Of a stretch of DNA of 64,000 bases, positions 1-9,753 are shown one piece after another. Source of the stretch: Rhodospirillaceae bacterium (GTDB taxonomy: Bacteria; Pseudomonadota; Alphaproteobacteria; MPNO01; UBA2964); assembly GCA_002709075.1 (NCBI GenBank), contig PAPV01000005.1:25989-89988 (forward strand). The letters are read 5' to 3'. The number at the start of each line of letters is the position of its first letter. Position 1 is the first letter of the stretch. The notes below the pieces were generated by a model, which saw only the letters and a program-made list of their open reading frames with translations, was not told the DNA's origin and made no database searches. A program made the translations under genes and the position numbers.

Positions 1-677
1 CTTTTATTGTGTTTGATGATGCTGATTTGGACTCTGCGGTGAAGGGGGCGATGGCATCCAAGTTTCGCAATACGGGACAGACCTGTGTTTGTGCTAATCG
101 ATTGTACGTTCAAGAGACTGTCTATAAAGAGTTTACACAAAAGTTGGTTACTGCAGTTGAAGAATTGGTGATTGGTAACGGGCTCACTGGGGAAACACAT
201 CAAGGTCCACTGATTGACTTAGCTGCAGTCGAAAAAGTAGAGGAACATATTGAAGATGCTTTATTAAAAGGTGGTTTGGTGCAGACTGGCGGTAATCGGC
301 ATAAGCTTGGGGGCACATTTTTTGAGCCCACTGTTTTAACTGGTGTCACTTCAGAAATGAAAGTAGCAAGGGAAGAAACTTTTGGTCCTGTAGCTCCACT
401 TTTTTCATTCGGGAGAGAAGAAGAGGTGATTGCTTTGGCAAATGACACCGAATTTGGGCTCGCATCATATTTCTATAGTCGTGATATTGGTCGTATCTGG
501 CGAGTTATGGAAAATTTGGAATATGGTATTATTGGTATCAACGAAGGGATAATTTCCACTGAAGTTGCACCCTTCGGCGGTGTAAAAGAGTCCGGAATTG
601 GTCGAGAAGGATCCAAATACGGAATCGATGATTTTCTTGAAGTTAAGTACGCACTGCTGGGTGGCATTGATGCTTAA
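1..677 (+). CDS. gabD: Succinate-semialdehyde dehydrogenase-type aldehyde dehydrogenase, 3' part
   Basis: The reading frame is open to the left edge, so the 5' part lies outside the window; about 224 C-terminal residues are visible. It is the C-terminal half of an NAD(P)-dependent aldehyde dehydrogenase. The catalytic cysteine lies in GQTCVCANR, preceded by the PFIVFDDADLD stretch typical of the GabD/SSADH branch, and the end carries PFGGVKESGIGREG, also typical of that branch. The expected reaction is succinate semialdehyde to succinate. The substrate is inferred from subfamily motifs and could be another semialdehyde. It is followed after 62 bases by glutathione reductase on the same strand. 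Confidence 0.88.
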   Translation, partial: FIVFDDADLDSAVKGAMASKFRNTGQTCVCANRLYVQETVYKEFTQKLVTAVEELVIGNGLTGETHQGPLIDLAAVEKVEEHIEDALLKGGLVQTGGNRHKLGGTFFEPTVLTGVTSEMKVAREETFGPVAPLFSFGREEEVIALANDTEFGLASYFYSRDIGRIWRVMENLEYGIIGINEGIISTEVAPFGGVKESGIGREGSKYGIDDFLEVKYALLGGIDA

Positions 678-739
678 TTTAAGGATTTTTTTGGATACAT
701 AATGGTTTTATCCGGTTTGTGGCTGCGCGGAGTAATTAA

Positions 740-2080
740 ATGGGCAAGTATGATTTCGATCTTTTCACTATTGGTGCAGGTTCAGGAGGCGTGAGAGCAT
801 CTCGCATGAGCGCTAGTTATGGAGCTCGTGTCGGTGTTGCAGAAGAACGCTATCTTGGAGGTACTTGTGTTAATGTCGGGTGCATTCCCAAAAAACTATT
901 TAGCTACGGTGCTCATTACACACATGAATTTGAGGACGCAGCCGCTTACGGCTGGAGAATGCAGAGGGCCTCTTTGGACTGGCCAACAGTAATGGAAAAT
1001 AAGAATAAAGAAATTAAACGGTTGAATGAAGTTTATTGGAATATTCTTAAAAAGAATAATGTAAAGATTTATGAAGATAAGGCTGTTTTATTGGATGCAC
1101 ATACTTTAAAGATTGGTGGTCAAACGGTAACGGCAGATAAGATATTAATTGCCACTGGTGGTCACCCAATTAAACCAAAATTTCAAGGTGCTGAGTATGC
1201 GATTTCTTCAGATGAAGCATTTTATCTACAGGAGATACCAAAAAGAACGTTAGTTGCAGGTGGTGGGTATATAGCGGTTGAGTTTGCAAGCATATTCAAG
1301 GGATATGGTTCAGATGTAACCCAGTTATACAGAGGAGACCTATTTCTTAGAGGATTTGATGATGACGTTCGTGCTCATTTGGCTAAAGAGTTCAAAAAAA
1401 ACGGAATAAAGTTATGTTTTAATGCTGACGTTGTTTCAATAAAAAAAATTCAGGATGAATTGCTGGTAGAAATGTCAGATGGCAGAATAATTAAATCGGA
1501 TACCGTATTTTTTGCGATTGGACGTAGGCCAAACACAAAGAATATCGGGCTCGAGGCTGTTGGAGTTAAAATGAAGCCAGATGGTTCAATTTGTGTAAAT
1601 GAATATTTTGAGACAAGCAAAAGCAATATTTACGCATTAGGCGATATAATTGACCGCTATCAGCTGACGCCAGTAGCCATTTCGGAAGCAATGATTTTAT
1701 CAAATAATCTTTTTAACGGAACCAATAAAAAAATGAATTATGACGATATTGCTACTGCGGTTTTTTCAGAACCTAACATTGCGACAGTTGGACTCACAGA
1801 AGCCCAAGCGCGAAAAACGTATAGTAGTGTAAAAATTTACCGTTCCGAGTTTCGTCCCTTAAAACATACGGTTACTGGAAGAGATCAGCAATGTTTAATG
1901 AAACTCATTGTTGATGAGGAAACTGATCGTGTTGCTGGAATTCATATGGTAGGAGCAGAAGCTGGAGAAATAATCCAAGGTTTTGCTGTGGCGTTGAAGG
2001 CAGGTGCCACGAAGTCCCATTTTGACTCAACAATTGGGATCCATCCCACCTCCGCGGAAGAATTTGTGACGATGAATTAG
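740..2080 (+). CDS. gor: Glutathione-disulfide reductase
   Basis: A 446-residue FAD- and NAD(P)H-dependent pyridine nucleotide-disulfide reductase that keeps cytosolic glutathione reduced. Visible features are the FAD loop GAGSGG (residues 12-17), the redox pair Cys43/Cys48 in GGTCVNVGCIPKK, a nucleotide loop AGGGYIAVE near residue 175, and the C-terminal HPTSAEE whose His and Glu act as the acid-base pair in this family. The length matches the family. The GTCVNVGC spelling and the C-terminal motif favour glutathione reductase over dihydrolipoamide or mercuric reductase. A GST, a monothiol glutaredoxin and a GFA remnant elsewhere in the window fit a glutathione-using cell. Confidence 0.93.
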   Translation: MGKYDFDLFTIGAGSGGVRASRMSASYGARVGVAEERYLGGTCVNVGCIPKKLFSYGAHYTHEFEDAAAYGWRMQRASLDWPTVMENKNKEIKRLNEVYWNILKKNNVKIYEDKAVLLDAHTLKIGGQTVTADKILIATGGHPIKPKFQGAEYAISSDEAFYLQEIPKRTLVAGGGYIAVEFASIFKGYGSDVTQLYRGDLFLRGFDDDVRAHLAKEFKKNGIKLCFNADVVSIKKIQDELLVEMSDGRIIKSDTVFFAIGRRPNTKNIGLEAVGVKMKPDGSICVNEYFETSKSNIYALGDIIDRYQLTPVAISEAMILSNNLFNGTNKKMNYDDIATAVFSEPNIATVGLTEAQARKTYSSVKIYRSEFRPLKHTVTGRDQQCLMKLIVDEETDRVAGIHMVGAEAGEIIQGFAVALKAGATKSHFDSTIGIHPTSAEEFVTMN

Positions 2081-2206
2081 CCTGCATCGTTAAAAAAATC
2101 TAAAGTATATTTTTGAGAATTAGTGCTCTACAACATGTCTAAAAAACCGTGCAGTTCCAGAAATTTTTAATCAATTTTGTTGCGGTGATGGTATTAAATA
2201 TGGGGA

Positions 2207-2866
2207 CTAAAGAATTTCACATATTTCACTAAAGTTGAAACGCGGAAGCTTCTCAAAAAGAGTTTGCGAGTTACCATACCCAACATTACATAAAAAATTT
2301 GATTTTATATCAGTATTTGCAAAAAATTCCTCGTCAACCTTTTGATTATTGAATCCTGACATAGGACCAGTATCTAAGCCAACCGCGCGAGCAGCCAAAA
2401 TAAAATACGCGCCCTGAAGAGAACTGTTTCTGAACGCTGCGGTCTTGGCGGCCGCAGTGTTATTGCGAAAGTTGGCCGACATATCTTTATGGGGAAACAT
2501 TCTTGGGAGGTGCACCCAAAATGAGAGATCATAGCCAATAATTGCTGTAACAGGAGCGGAATTAATTTTAGCAACATTACCTTCGCCTACACAGGGTATC
2601 AATCGTTGCTTTGCTTCGGCTGTTGTACAAAAAATAAATCGTGATGGTTGGCAGTTAGTGCTGGTGGGGCCACTTATGGCTAGTTCAAATATAAGTTTCA
2701 ATTTATCGTCACTTACCGGTTTGTCTAACCAACCATTGTGTGTCCTTGCCTCTAGGAATAATAGGTTCAGTCCATCATCATCGAGCTCGGTCATTGATTT
2801 GCGCAGTTTTTCTAAATCATTCATTTTTTCTTGTTTTTCATCTTGCATTTTATCTAACTCGCTCAT
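2207..2866 (-). CDS. RutE/HadB-like nitroreductase family protein (putative malonic semialdehyde reductase)
   Basis: A 219-residue FMN-dependent nitroreductase-fold protein. The stretch LFLEARTHNGWLDKPVSD followed by SGPTSTNCQPSRFIF is characteristic of the RutE/HadB subgroup, which reduces malonic semialdehyde in pyrimidine breakdown or acts as a general NAD(P)H nitroreductase. No other rut gene is nearby, so the physiological substrate is open. It overlaps the upstream FAH-family gene by 17 bases and probably shares its transcript. The N-terminal ~20 residues are charged and helical, so a start at an internal Met is possible. Confidence 0.8.
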   Translation of the reverse strand: MSELDKMQDEKQEKMNDLEKLRKSMTELDDDGLNLLFLEARTHNGWLDKPVSDDKLKLIFELAISGPTSTNCQPSRFIFCTTAEAKQRLIPCVGEGNVAKINSAPVTAIIGYDLSFWVHLPRMFPHKDMSANFRNNTAAAKTAAFRNSSLQGAYFILAARAVGLDTGPMSGFNNQKVDEEFFANTDIKSNFLCNVGYGNSQTLFEKLPRFNFSEICEIL

Positions 2867-3737
2867 TAGAAAGTTTTTCTTCTTTAATGGGATTTCTCAA
2901 TATACCAATATCCTCAATTTCAATTTCACAAATATCGCCGGGTTTCATCCAGAGGGGAGGATTGCGCGCGTGTCCGACGCCTGATGGAGTTCCCATAACT
3001 ATCAAATCTCCTGGTTCTAAAGTAAGACATTGGGTTAAAAGATAGACTGTTTCTTCGACATTAAATAACATCATGTCAGTATTGGCATTCTGAAGAGTGT
3101 TACCATTCAGTCGGGTCTGTATTTGCATACCGCTCGCCCCCTCCGGCAATTCATCAGAAGTAACAACGATCGGTCCGAATCCTCCCGTACTATCGAAATT
3201 TTTACCTATAGTCCATTGAGCAGTTTTGCGCTGATATTCCCGGATACTTGCGTCATTAAAAATTGAATATCCCCAGATATAGTTTAATGCATTTTCTCTT
3301 TTTACATGTCTTGCATGTTTTCCAACGACAGCAACCAATTCTGCCTCATAATCGAGAGTTTCAGAGGCCTGCGGACGGATAATTGGTTTTTCGTGTGCTA
3401 CAAGGCTGGTGTTGCTACGCATGAAAAAAGAGGGATAAGATGGACGCTCATACCCTCCTTCAGCAGCATGAGCCGCATAATTAAGTCCAAGACAAATTAT
3501 TTTTCCTGCTTTTCTGGTGGGCGGCAGCCAATCAATAGAATGCAGTGGAATATAAGAGTCCTTGGGTGCTAACTTAACACAATTTTTTATTTGTTGCAGA
3601 AATATTTCTCCACCTGAAATAATTTCCACTAATTCATTCGGAAGTGAGGGATCCGCCATACTTAAATTAACAACATTTTCACCTTCTAGCACTCCAATTT
3701 GCTGACAATCCCCTTTTTGAAACGACAATAACCTCAT
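2850..3737 (-). CDS. Fumarylacetoacetate hydrolase family protein
   Basis: A 295-residue FAH-superfamily enzyme. The core begins near residue 78 with KIICLGLNYAAHAAEGG; metal-binding acidic residues are seen in ETLDYEAELVAVVG and SIFNDASIREYQ, and the GDLIVMGTPSGVG motif lies near the end. Members cleave or hydrate 2-keto or acylpyruvate-type substrates (fumarylpyruvate, 2-keto-4-pentenoate, ureidoglycolate); the exact substrate cannot be read from sequence. It is the first gene of a two-gene unit with the RutE-like reductase. The upstream 409 bases carry no gene and separate it from the divergent DAHP synthase. Confidence 0.88.
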   Translation of the reverse strand: MRLLSFQKGDCQQIGVLEGENVVNLSMADPSLPNELVEIISGGEIFLQQIKNCVKLAPKDSYIPLHSIDWLPPTRKAGKIICLGLNYAAHAAEGGYERPSYPSFFMRSNTSLVAHEKPIIRPQASETLDYEAELVAVVGKHARHVKRENALNYIWGYSIFNDASIREYQRKTAQWTIGKNFDSTGGFGPIVVTSDELPEGASGMQIQTRLNGNTLQNANTDMMLFNVEETVYLLTQCLTLEPGDLIVMGTPSGVGHARNPPLWMKPGDICEIEIEDIGILRNPIKEEKLSNERVR

Positions 3738-4146
3738 TAATTTTCTCCATGTATTTGAGCGTTGAAAATTAAAAACTCTGAAAATCGAGGTTTCAACTGC
3801 AGTCTTGATATTTTTTGATCAAGCAGTACGATAAGACAATTATCTTTGAAAAACAAATCCACTAGCTGAATGTGAGCAAAGCCGGTTATAGTATTATCAG
3901 AAATTTAATATTTGAACGCGGAAAAAAATTATTCCGGTATGGGTTAGATGCATATACTGTTTAAATCAGCAACATGACAATTATTGGTAAACGTTTAGAT
4001 AATAAAGTCTTTTTAAAATTTTTGTAGTGGTCGAGTAATTATTAATGTAATCAAGCTGGAAAATCATTCAAAAAAGCGTACTTTTTAAAACAAATTGAAG
4101 CTTAATAAAAAAATAGACTAAAGCGGTAATATACGGATATAAGATT
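3738..4146. other. Intergenic region between divergent genes
   Basis: About 409 AT-rich bases between the FAH-family gene (leftward) and the DAHP synthase gene (rightward). It must hold promoters for both, but I see no convincing -35/-10 pair, RNA gene, long repeat or coding remnant. Confidence 0.5.
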
Positions 4147-5535
4147 ATGACGATAAATTGGACCCCTGATAGCTGGCGAAGCAAAAACATTCGTCAAGTT
4201 CCTGTTTATTCTGATCAGGATGCGCTTGCCGCCGCAGAGGAACAGTTGCGAACTTCTCCACCGTTGGTTTTTGCTGGTGAAGCACGACGGTTACGCGAAG
4301 CTCTTGCGGATGTTTCTGCTGGCCGAGCATTTTTATTGCAGGGGGGTGATTGCGCAGAGAGCTTCGCAGAATTTCACCCGGATAATATACGTGATACATT
4401 TCGCCTCCTACTTCAAATGGCAGTTGTTTTGACATTTGCGGCATCGCGGCCTGTGGTAAAAGTTGGACGTCTTGCGGGGCAATTTGCCAAGCCACGGTCG
4501 GAAGCTACTGAAACAAAGAATGGTGTGGAATTACCCAGCTATCGGGGTGATTCTGTAAACTCAATCGAATTCAGTCGCCTTGCTAGAGATCCGAACCCCG
4601 AACGTATGGTCAGGGGATACAATCAATCCGCAGCCACTCTGAACCTTTTACGAGCACTATCTCAAGGAGGTTATGCGGATTTGAAGCAAATTCATAGATG
4701 GACACTCGGATTTTTGGATAATAGTCCAGCAGGAGATCGTTATGGTGATTTGGCCTCCAGAATTGGAGAGGCACTAGCATTCATGGAAGCTTGTGGTTTA
4801 ACCTCAAAAACTACTCCGCAATTAAGAGAAACCGAATTTTACACCTCGCACGAGGCACTTTTGCCAAATTATGAAGAAGCCATGACCCGAATTGATAGTA
4901 CTACCGGAAACTGGTACGATACTTCTGCTCATTTGCTTTGGATTGGTGATCGAACGCGTGACCCTGATGAAGCACATATTGAGTTCCTAAGAGGAGTAGC
5001 CAATCCACTTGGTTGCAAAGCTGGTCCGACACAGGACGGGGATGGGCTTTTAAGAGTGATAGATACACTTAACCCTGAAAATATACCTGGAAAAATTACG
5101 GTTATTACGCGTATGGGGAATGATAAAGTTGAAGACAAATTGCCGGCCTTAATACGTTCAATTGAACGTGAGGGCCGTCAGGTCGTTTGGTCATGTGACC
5201 CCATGCATGGAAACACAATAAAGTCAGCCAATGGCTTTAAGACTCGGCCGTTTGATCGCGTTCGTGATGAAGTTGAACGCTGTTTTGATGTTCATCGTGC
5301 CGAGGGAACATATTTAGGTGGCATTCATTTGGAACTTACGGGGCAGAACGTGACAGAATGTGTGGGTGGTGCACAGGCAATTACCGAAGCCTCACTGGCT
5401 GACCGTTATCATACACATTGTGACCCGCGCTTGAATGCTGATCAATCTCTAGAGCTCGCTTTTTTGATTGCAGAGACCTTGAAACGAGAACGAGATGATC
5501 GAGATGTTGGATCGTCGCAGGTGGCTACTGGTTAA
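4147..5535 (+). CDS. aroG: 3-deoxy-7-phosphoheptulonate synthase, class II (DAHP synthase)
   Basis: A 462-residue class II (plant/Mycobacterium-type) DAHP synthase that condenses phosphoenolpyruvate and erythrose 4-phosphate, the first step of the shikimate pathway. Recognisable blocks are [13 protein letters not shown] near residue 65 (metal-binding Cys), [36 protein letters not shown] and [15 protein letters not shown]. The length is normal for the class. No other shikimate gene is adjacent. NAD synthetase follows after 60 bases on the same strand. The symbol is used loosely, since class II enzymes are variously called aroF, aroG or aroH. Confidence 0.96.
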   Translation: MTINWTPDSWRSKNIRQVPVYSDQDALAAAEEQLRTSPPLVFAGEARRLREALADVSAGRAFLLQGGDCAESFAEFHPDNIRDTFRLLLQMAVVLTFAASRPVVKVGRLAGQFAKPRSEATETKNGVELPSYRGDSVNSIEFSRLARDPNPERMVRGYNQSAATLNLLRALSQGGYADLKQIHRWTLGFLDNSPAGDRYGDLASRIGEALAFMEACGLTSKTTPQLRETEFYTSHEALLPNYEEAMTRIDSTTGNWYDTSAHLLWIGDRTRDPDEAHIEFLRGVANPLGCKAGPTQDGDGLLRVIDTLNPENIPGKITVITRMGNDKVEDKLPALIRSIEREGRQVVWSCDPMHGNTIKSANGFKTRPFDRVRDEVERCFDVHRAEGTYLGGIHLELTGQNVTECVGGAQAITEASLADRYHTHCDPRLNADQSLELAFLIAETLKRERDDRDVGSSQVATG

Positions 5536-5595
5536 TTTGAAAAGCTATATTCCGGACCAATCAATACGTTTGGTAGGCGACGAGGTTAAACTATT

Positions 5596-7254
5596 ATGAC
5601 AAATGAGATTTCTATTGCTCTGGCCCAACTTAATCCAAAAGTTGGTGACCTTGATGGCAATGCAGAGAAAATTAGAGCCGCGCGTCAGCGAGCTAGCTTA
5701 GACAAAGCTGACTTGCTTGTTACCAGTGAACTTATGTTAACTGGATACCCCCCAGAAGATTTAGTGTTGCGTGCTGCTTTTCAAGAAGCATCAGAAAAAA
5801 AAGTTCGTATGCTTGCTAAAGAAACCAGAGACGGGGGGCCTGCTATGCTGATTGGGTCAATTTGGTGCGAAAAAAATCAATTGTACAACGCAGCGATATT
5901 TTTGGATGATGGAGAAATCAAAAGTATTCGCTATAAGCATGACCTGCCAAATTATGGGGTCTTTGATGAAAAACGAGTATTCAAAGAGGGACCTCTTCCT
6001 GGACCAGTAAACATACGTGGCGTAAGAGTTGGGGTAATGATTTGTGAAGACATGTGGGCACCAGATGTGACAGAGTGTTTGCAGGAGTCTGGAGCAGAAT
6101 TTTTGGTTGTACTAAATGGCTCGCCTTATTCCATGGAAAAATGGGATCAACGCTTAACGCTTGCAGCAGCGCGTGTTGGTGAGAGTGGACTGCCCTTAAT
6201 ATATGTAAACCAAGTTGGTGGACAGGATGAACTCGTTTTCGACGGTGGGTCATTCGCAATTGGTAATGACAGAATTATGAAGGCTAGATGCCCTGATTGG
6301 ATTGAAGAAGTACAGATTACCAATTGGGACCGTGAACAAAATGGATGGCAGTGTACATTTGGTAAATGTGCTGTTTCTGAAGGAAAAATTGACAGTATTT
6401 ATTCTGCGATGATTTTAGGTCTGCGTGACTATGTTGAAAAAAATAAATTTCCTGGGGTTTTAGTAGGGCTTTCAGGAGGAATTGACTCCGCACTCACAAC
6501 ATCTGTAGCTGTTGATGCGTTAGGTGCAAACAAAGTTAGCTGTGTGATGATGCCTTCGCCATACACATCGACCCAAAGTTTAGACGATGCAAAATCCTGT
6601 GCAGCTTTGCTTGGGGTTAAATTAGATGAAGTGAATATTGGACCTGCGATGGCAGCATTTGAAAAAATGACCCACGACGTGTTTTTAGGAGCACCACCGG
6701 ATACGACCGAGGAAAATATTCAGTCACGCTCTCGAGGCATCACACTGATGGCGTTGTCGAACAAACTAGGTTCGATGTTAATATCCACAGGAAATAAATC
6801 CGAAATGTCAGTTGGATATGCAACGCTCTATGGTGATATGTGTGGCGGTTTTTCAGTTTTGAAAGATGTATATAAAACTCTTGTATTTGATCTGTGCCGT
6901 TGGCGGAATAGGAACAAACCGCACAATTCCCATGGTCCCGAGGGAATGGTAATTCCAGAGTCAATAATAACAAAGCCGCCCTCAGCAGAACTCAGGGCTG
7001 ATCAAAAAGATGAAGATAGTTTGCCTCCATACAGCATTCTTGATGAGGTTTTGACTTGCTTAGTGGAAAAGGACTTGGGAGTTGAGGATACTATTGCGTG
7101 CGGTCATGATCGCGACCTGGTAACAAGTATTTGGCGTATGCTTGTGAAAGCTGAATATAAGCGGCGTCAGGCACCGCCAGGAGTGAAAATTAGCGAAAGA
7201 TCTTTTGGAGGCGATCGAAGATATCCAATTACCGACGGGTTTATGGACGGTTAG
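5596..7254 (+). CDS. nadE: Glutamine-dependent NAD+ synthetase
   Basis: A 552-residue two-domain enzyme that amidates nicotinic acid adenine dinucleotide to NAD+ using glutamine. The N-terminal nitrilase-like glutaminase domain starts with IALAQLNPKVGDLDGN and has the catalytic cysteine in VMICEDMW near residue 150; the C-terminal ATP-pyrophosphatase domain has the P-loop GLSGGIDSALT near residue 290 and later STGNKSEMSVGYATLYGD. Full family length. The stop is 4 bases before the preferred cysS start, so the two are probably cotranscribed and translationally coupled. Confidence 0.96.
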   Translation: MTNEISIALAQLNPKVGDLDGNAEKIRAARQRASLDKADLLVTSELMLTGYPPEDLVLRAAFQEASEKKVRMLAKETRDGGPAMLIGSIWCEKNQLYNAAIFLDDGEIKSIRYKHDLPNYGVFDEKRVFKEGPLPGPVNIRGVRVGVMICEDMWAPDVTECLQESGAEFLVVLNGSPYSMEKWDQRLTLAAARVGESGLPLIYVNQVGGQDELVFDGGSFAIGNDRIMKARCPDWIEEVQITNWDREQNGWQCTFGKCAVSEGKIDSIYSAMILGLRDYVEKNKFPGVLVGLSGGIDSALTTSVAVDALGANKVSCVMMPSPYTSTQSLDDAKSCAALLGVKLDEVNIGPAMAAFEKMTHDVFLGAPPDTTEENIQSRSRGITLMALSNKLGSMLISTGNKSEMSVGYATLYGDMCGGFSVLKDVYKTLVFDLCRWRNRNKPHNSHGPEGMVIPESIITKPPSAELRADQKDEDSLPPYSILDEVLTCLVEKDLGVEDTIACGHDRDLVTSIWRMLVKAEYKRRQAPPGVKISERSFGGDRRYPITDGFMDG

Positions 7255-7258
7255 TCCA

Positions 7259-8668
7259 ATGGATTTAACATTATATAATACATACTCCGGTCAGAAAGAG
7301 ATATTTGTACCAGTAGATGCAGAGCATATTCGAATGTATGTGTGCGGACCTACAGTTTATAATTATGCGCACATTGGTAATGCCCGTCCCGTCGTTGTTT
7401 TTGACACTCTGGCTAGGTTATTGCGAAAGCTTTTTCCAAAGGTAACATATGTTCGTAACATCACCGACATTGATGACAAAATTATAAGCGCTGCGAGCGA
7501 ACAAGGTAAGAAAATAAACTTTATTACGACGCGTTATACTAATCAATTCCATGCCGATATGGCAGAATTGAATGATAATGGCCCGGATATTGAGCCACAT
7601 GCGACCGATCACATAACTGAAATGATTAAGATGGTTGAGTGTCTAATCGAAAAGAACTTTGCTTACGTGAAAGAAGGGCACGTATTGTTTTCAGTGAAAA
7701 AGATGAAAGATTATGGAAAGCTGTCCTCTCATTCACCCGATGAGTTAATAGCAGGAGCCCGTATCGAGGTTTCTTCCTATAAAAATAGTCCAGCAGATTT
7801 TGTGCTGTGGAAGCCATCAAGTTCAGAACAGCCAGGTTGGCATAGCCCATGGGGGCGTGGTCGACCTGGCTGGCACCTTGAATGTTCAGCAATGAGTGAA
7901 AAACACTTGGGTGAAACTTTCGATATTCACGGGGGGGGCCAAGATCTTATTTTTCCACATCATGAGAATGAGATTGCGCAATCAGTATGTGCCCATTCAG
8001 GCGCTCCTTTTGTAAATTATTGGATGCACAATGGATATTTAACTGTTGATGGTGAAAAGATGTCAAAATCACTCGGCAATTTCTATACAGTGAGGCAGTT
8101 GTTAGATGAAGGTTGGGATGGTGAAACCATCAGGCTGGCTCTTTTAAAATCACATTATCGTCAGCCTCTGAATTTTTCGTTGAGAGGTTTACAAGATGCG
8201 AAATCAGAACTTGATAGATTTTACAGGGTTCTTAGAGGGCATAGTTTAGCAGAAATAATAAATTTCTCTTCAGAATCTCAGCACTCGACAATAGAAGCAA
8301 CATTAAAGAATGATCTCAATACACCTGGTGCTATTCATCAATTACACGGTGAGGCATCGCGTTTGTTCCGCTTGTCAAATAATGACCAATCCACTCTTAA
8401 ATTAAAAAATCAATTTTTTAAAGATGCGTCCTTACTAGGGATATTGCAACGTGATCCAGAGGACTGGTTTAAAGGCAATAACAAAAAATCAAATGATAAA
8501 ATTGACATGGTTTTTGTAGAAGACACAATCGCTCTTCGTAACGCAGCCCGTGCTAGGGGCGATTTCATAGAGGCCGACCGATTGCGCGACATCCTATCTG
8601 CAAAAAATATTATGTTAGAGGATAATGTTGACGGCACGGTTTGGAAAGTTGGTGAAGGTCAAAAATAA
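7259..8668 (+). CDS. cysS: Cysteine--tRNA ligase
   Basis: Class I aminoacyl-tRNA synthetase of 469 residues charging tRNA-Cys. Zinc-binding and signature residues are visible: MYVCGPTVYNYAHIGNARP (HIGH-type motif HIGN), WHLECSAMS, IFPHHENEIAQS and the KMSKS loop in GEKMSKSLGNF. A longer reading frame opens 54 bases earlier inside nadE, but the family normally begins just before the LTLYNTYSG segment; the ATG at 7259, 4 bases after the nadE stop, is therefore chosen. Length is normal. Confidence 0.96.
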   Translation: MDLTLYNTYSGQKEIFVPVDAEHIRMYVCGPTVYNYAHIGNARPVVVFDTLARLLRKLFPKVTYVRNITDIDDKIISAASEQGKKINFITTRYTNQFHADMAELNDNGPDIEPHATDHITEMIKMVECLIEKNFAYVKEGHVLFSVKKMKDYGKLSSHSPDELIAGARIEVSSYKNSPADFVLWKPSSSEQPGWHSPWGRGRPGWHLECSAMSEKHLGETFDIHGGGQDLIFPHHENEIAQSVCAHSGAPFVNYWMHNGYLTVDGEKMSKSLGNFYTVRQLLDEGWDGETIRLALLKSHYRQPLNFSLRGLQDAKSELDRFYRVLRGHSLAEIINFSSESQHSTIEATLKNDLNTPGAIHQLHGEASRLFRLSNNDQSTLKLKNQFFKDASLLGILQRDPEDWFKGNNKKSNDKIDMVFVEDTIALRNAARARGDFIEADRLRDILSAKNIMLEDNVDGTVWKVGEGQK

Positions 8669-8913
8669 ATGCAATTATGGTCGAGTGGAATTTTCTCACC
8701 CAGTAACAAATAATTAAGGTGTTGGATATTCAAGAAAAGTATTGGGTGCTTTTAATCAGAAACTGTTTTTTTTGCTTATCAATTAGCGTACTGTAAGTAA
8801 CATAGTCTAGTCAGTCTCGAAATGTAGATAGACTGTCCAAATTTTGTTTAGTTTTTTGTCAAGCAAAAAAATATAGCTTTGATAAACCTAGTTGTTAACG
8901 TTGAGTTGTCTCC

Positions 8914-9753
8914 ATGCCAAATCAAGAACCAACGAAAAGAATGGTTGCTGAACGAACATTAGCCGCAGCACCGGTGGTCATAATGGTTGAACCCTCTTTG
9001 GCAGAAAATGTTGGGATGGCTGCCCGAGCAATGCTGAATTTCGGACTGAAAGAATTGCGTTTGGTTCGCCCCCAATTTACTTGGCCTAATGCCAATGCAA
9101 TAAATGCTTCTTCGGGAGCCCACTCAGTTTTAGAAAATGCAATACATTATGATGATACTGCAACAGCCGTTAGTGGTCTTCATCGTCTCGCCGCTACAAC
9201 AGCACGAATGCGTGATATGGTAAAAGATGTGCAATCACCTAGGGAATGGGGAATTGACTTCCGTGATGCAATCAAAAATCGCGGGCAACGTGCTGGTATA
9301 CTTTTTGGATCTGAGCGTGTTGGATTAAATAATAATGATGTGGCTCTAGCAGACACGTTGGTGAGTGTTCCAACAAATCCGGCATTTTCCTCTATTAATC
9401 TAGCACAGACAATCCTTTTGTTAGGTTACGAGTGGATATTAACAGGAAATGAAACGCTTCCAAAAAACAGAGTCGTGCGCAAAGGGTATGGAGCCGAGTT
9501 GGCACCACTTGAGGAAGTAATAGCGTTTCACAAACATTTGGAAGACGAATTAGAGAAAGCCGGTTTTTTGAGGGTGCAGGAGAAACGGCCAAGAATGGTA
9601 CGTAATATACGAAACATATTTAATCGGGTTAAACTTACATCACAGGAAGTCAGAACTCTACGAGGGATAATAGTAGCGCTTTCCCGAAAGAAGTGGCAGC
9701 CATCAGAAAAAAACAGGGGCAGGGAGAAGAAAAATGAAGAAAGAAAATTATGA
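8914..9753 (+). CDS. trmJ: tRNA (cytidine/uridine-2'-O-)-methyltransferase TrmJ (SpoU family)
   Basis: A 279-residue SPOUT-class RNA 2'-O-methyltransferase. The N-terminal [20 protein letters not shown] and the block LRLVRPQ are the TrmJ hallmarks; [14 protein letters not shown] and the [13 protein letters not shown] knot motif complete the SAM-binding fold. TrmJ modifies position 32 of several tRNAs. The basic C-terminal tail (from about residue 255) is common in proteobacterial versions. It overlaps the following GMC oxidoreductase gene by 20 bases. Confidence 0.92.
   Translation: MPNQEPTKRMVAERTLAAAPVVIMVEPSLAENVGMAARAMLNFGLKELRLVRPQFTWPNANAINASSGAHSVLENAIHYDDTATAVSGLHRLAATTARMRDMVKDVQSPREWGIDFRDAIKNRGQRAGILFGSERVGLNNNDVALADTLVSVPTNPAFSSINLAQTILLLGYEWILTGNETLPKNRVVRKGYGAELAPLEEVIAFHKHLEDELEKAGFLRVQEKRPRMVRNIRNIFNRVKLTSQEVRTLRGIIVALSRKKWQPSEKNRGREKKNEERKL

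Noticed and set aside
7205..7258. Longer N-terminus for cysS starting inside nadE
   Set aside because: The extra 18 residues read as nadE out of frame and do not match the family start; the ATG at 7259 fits.
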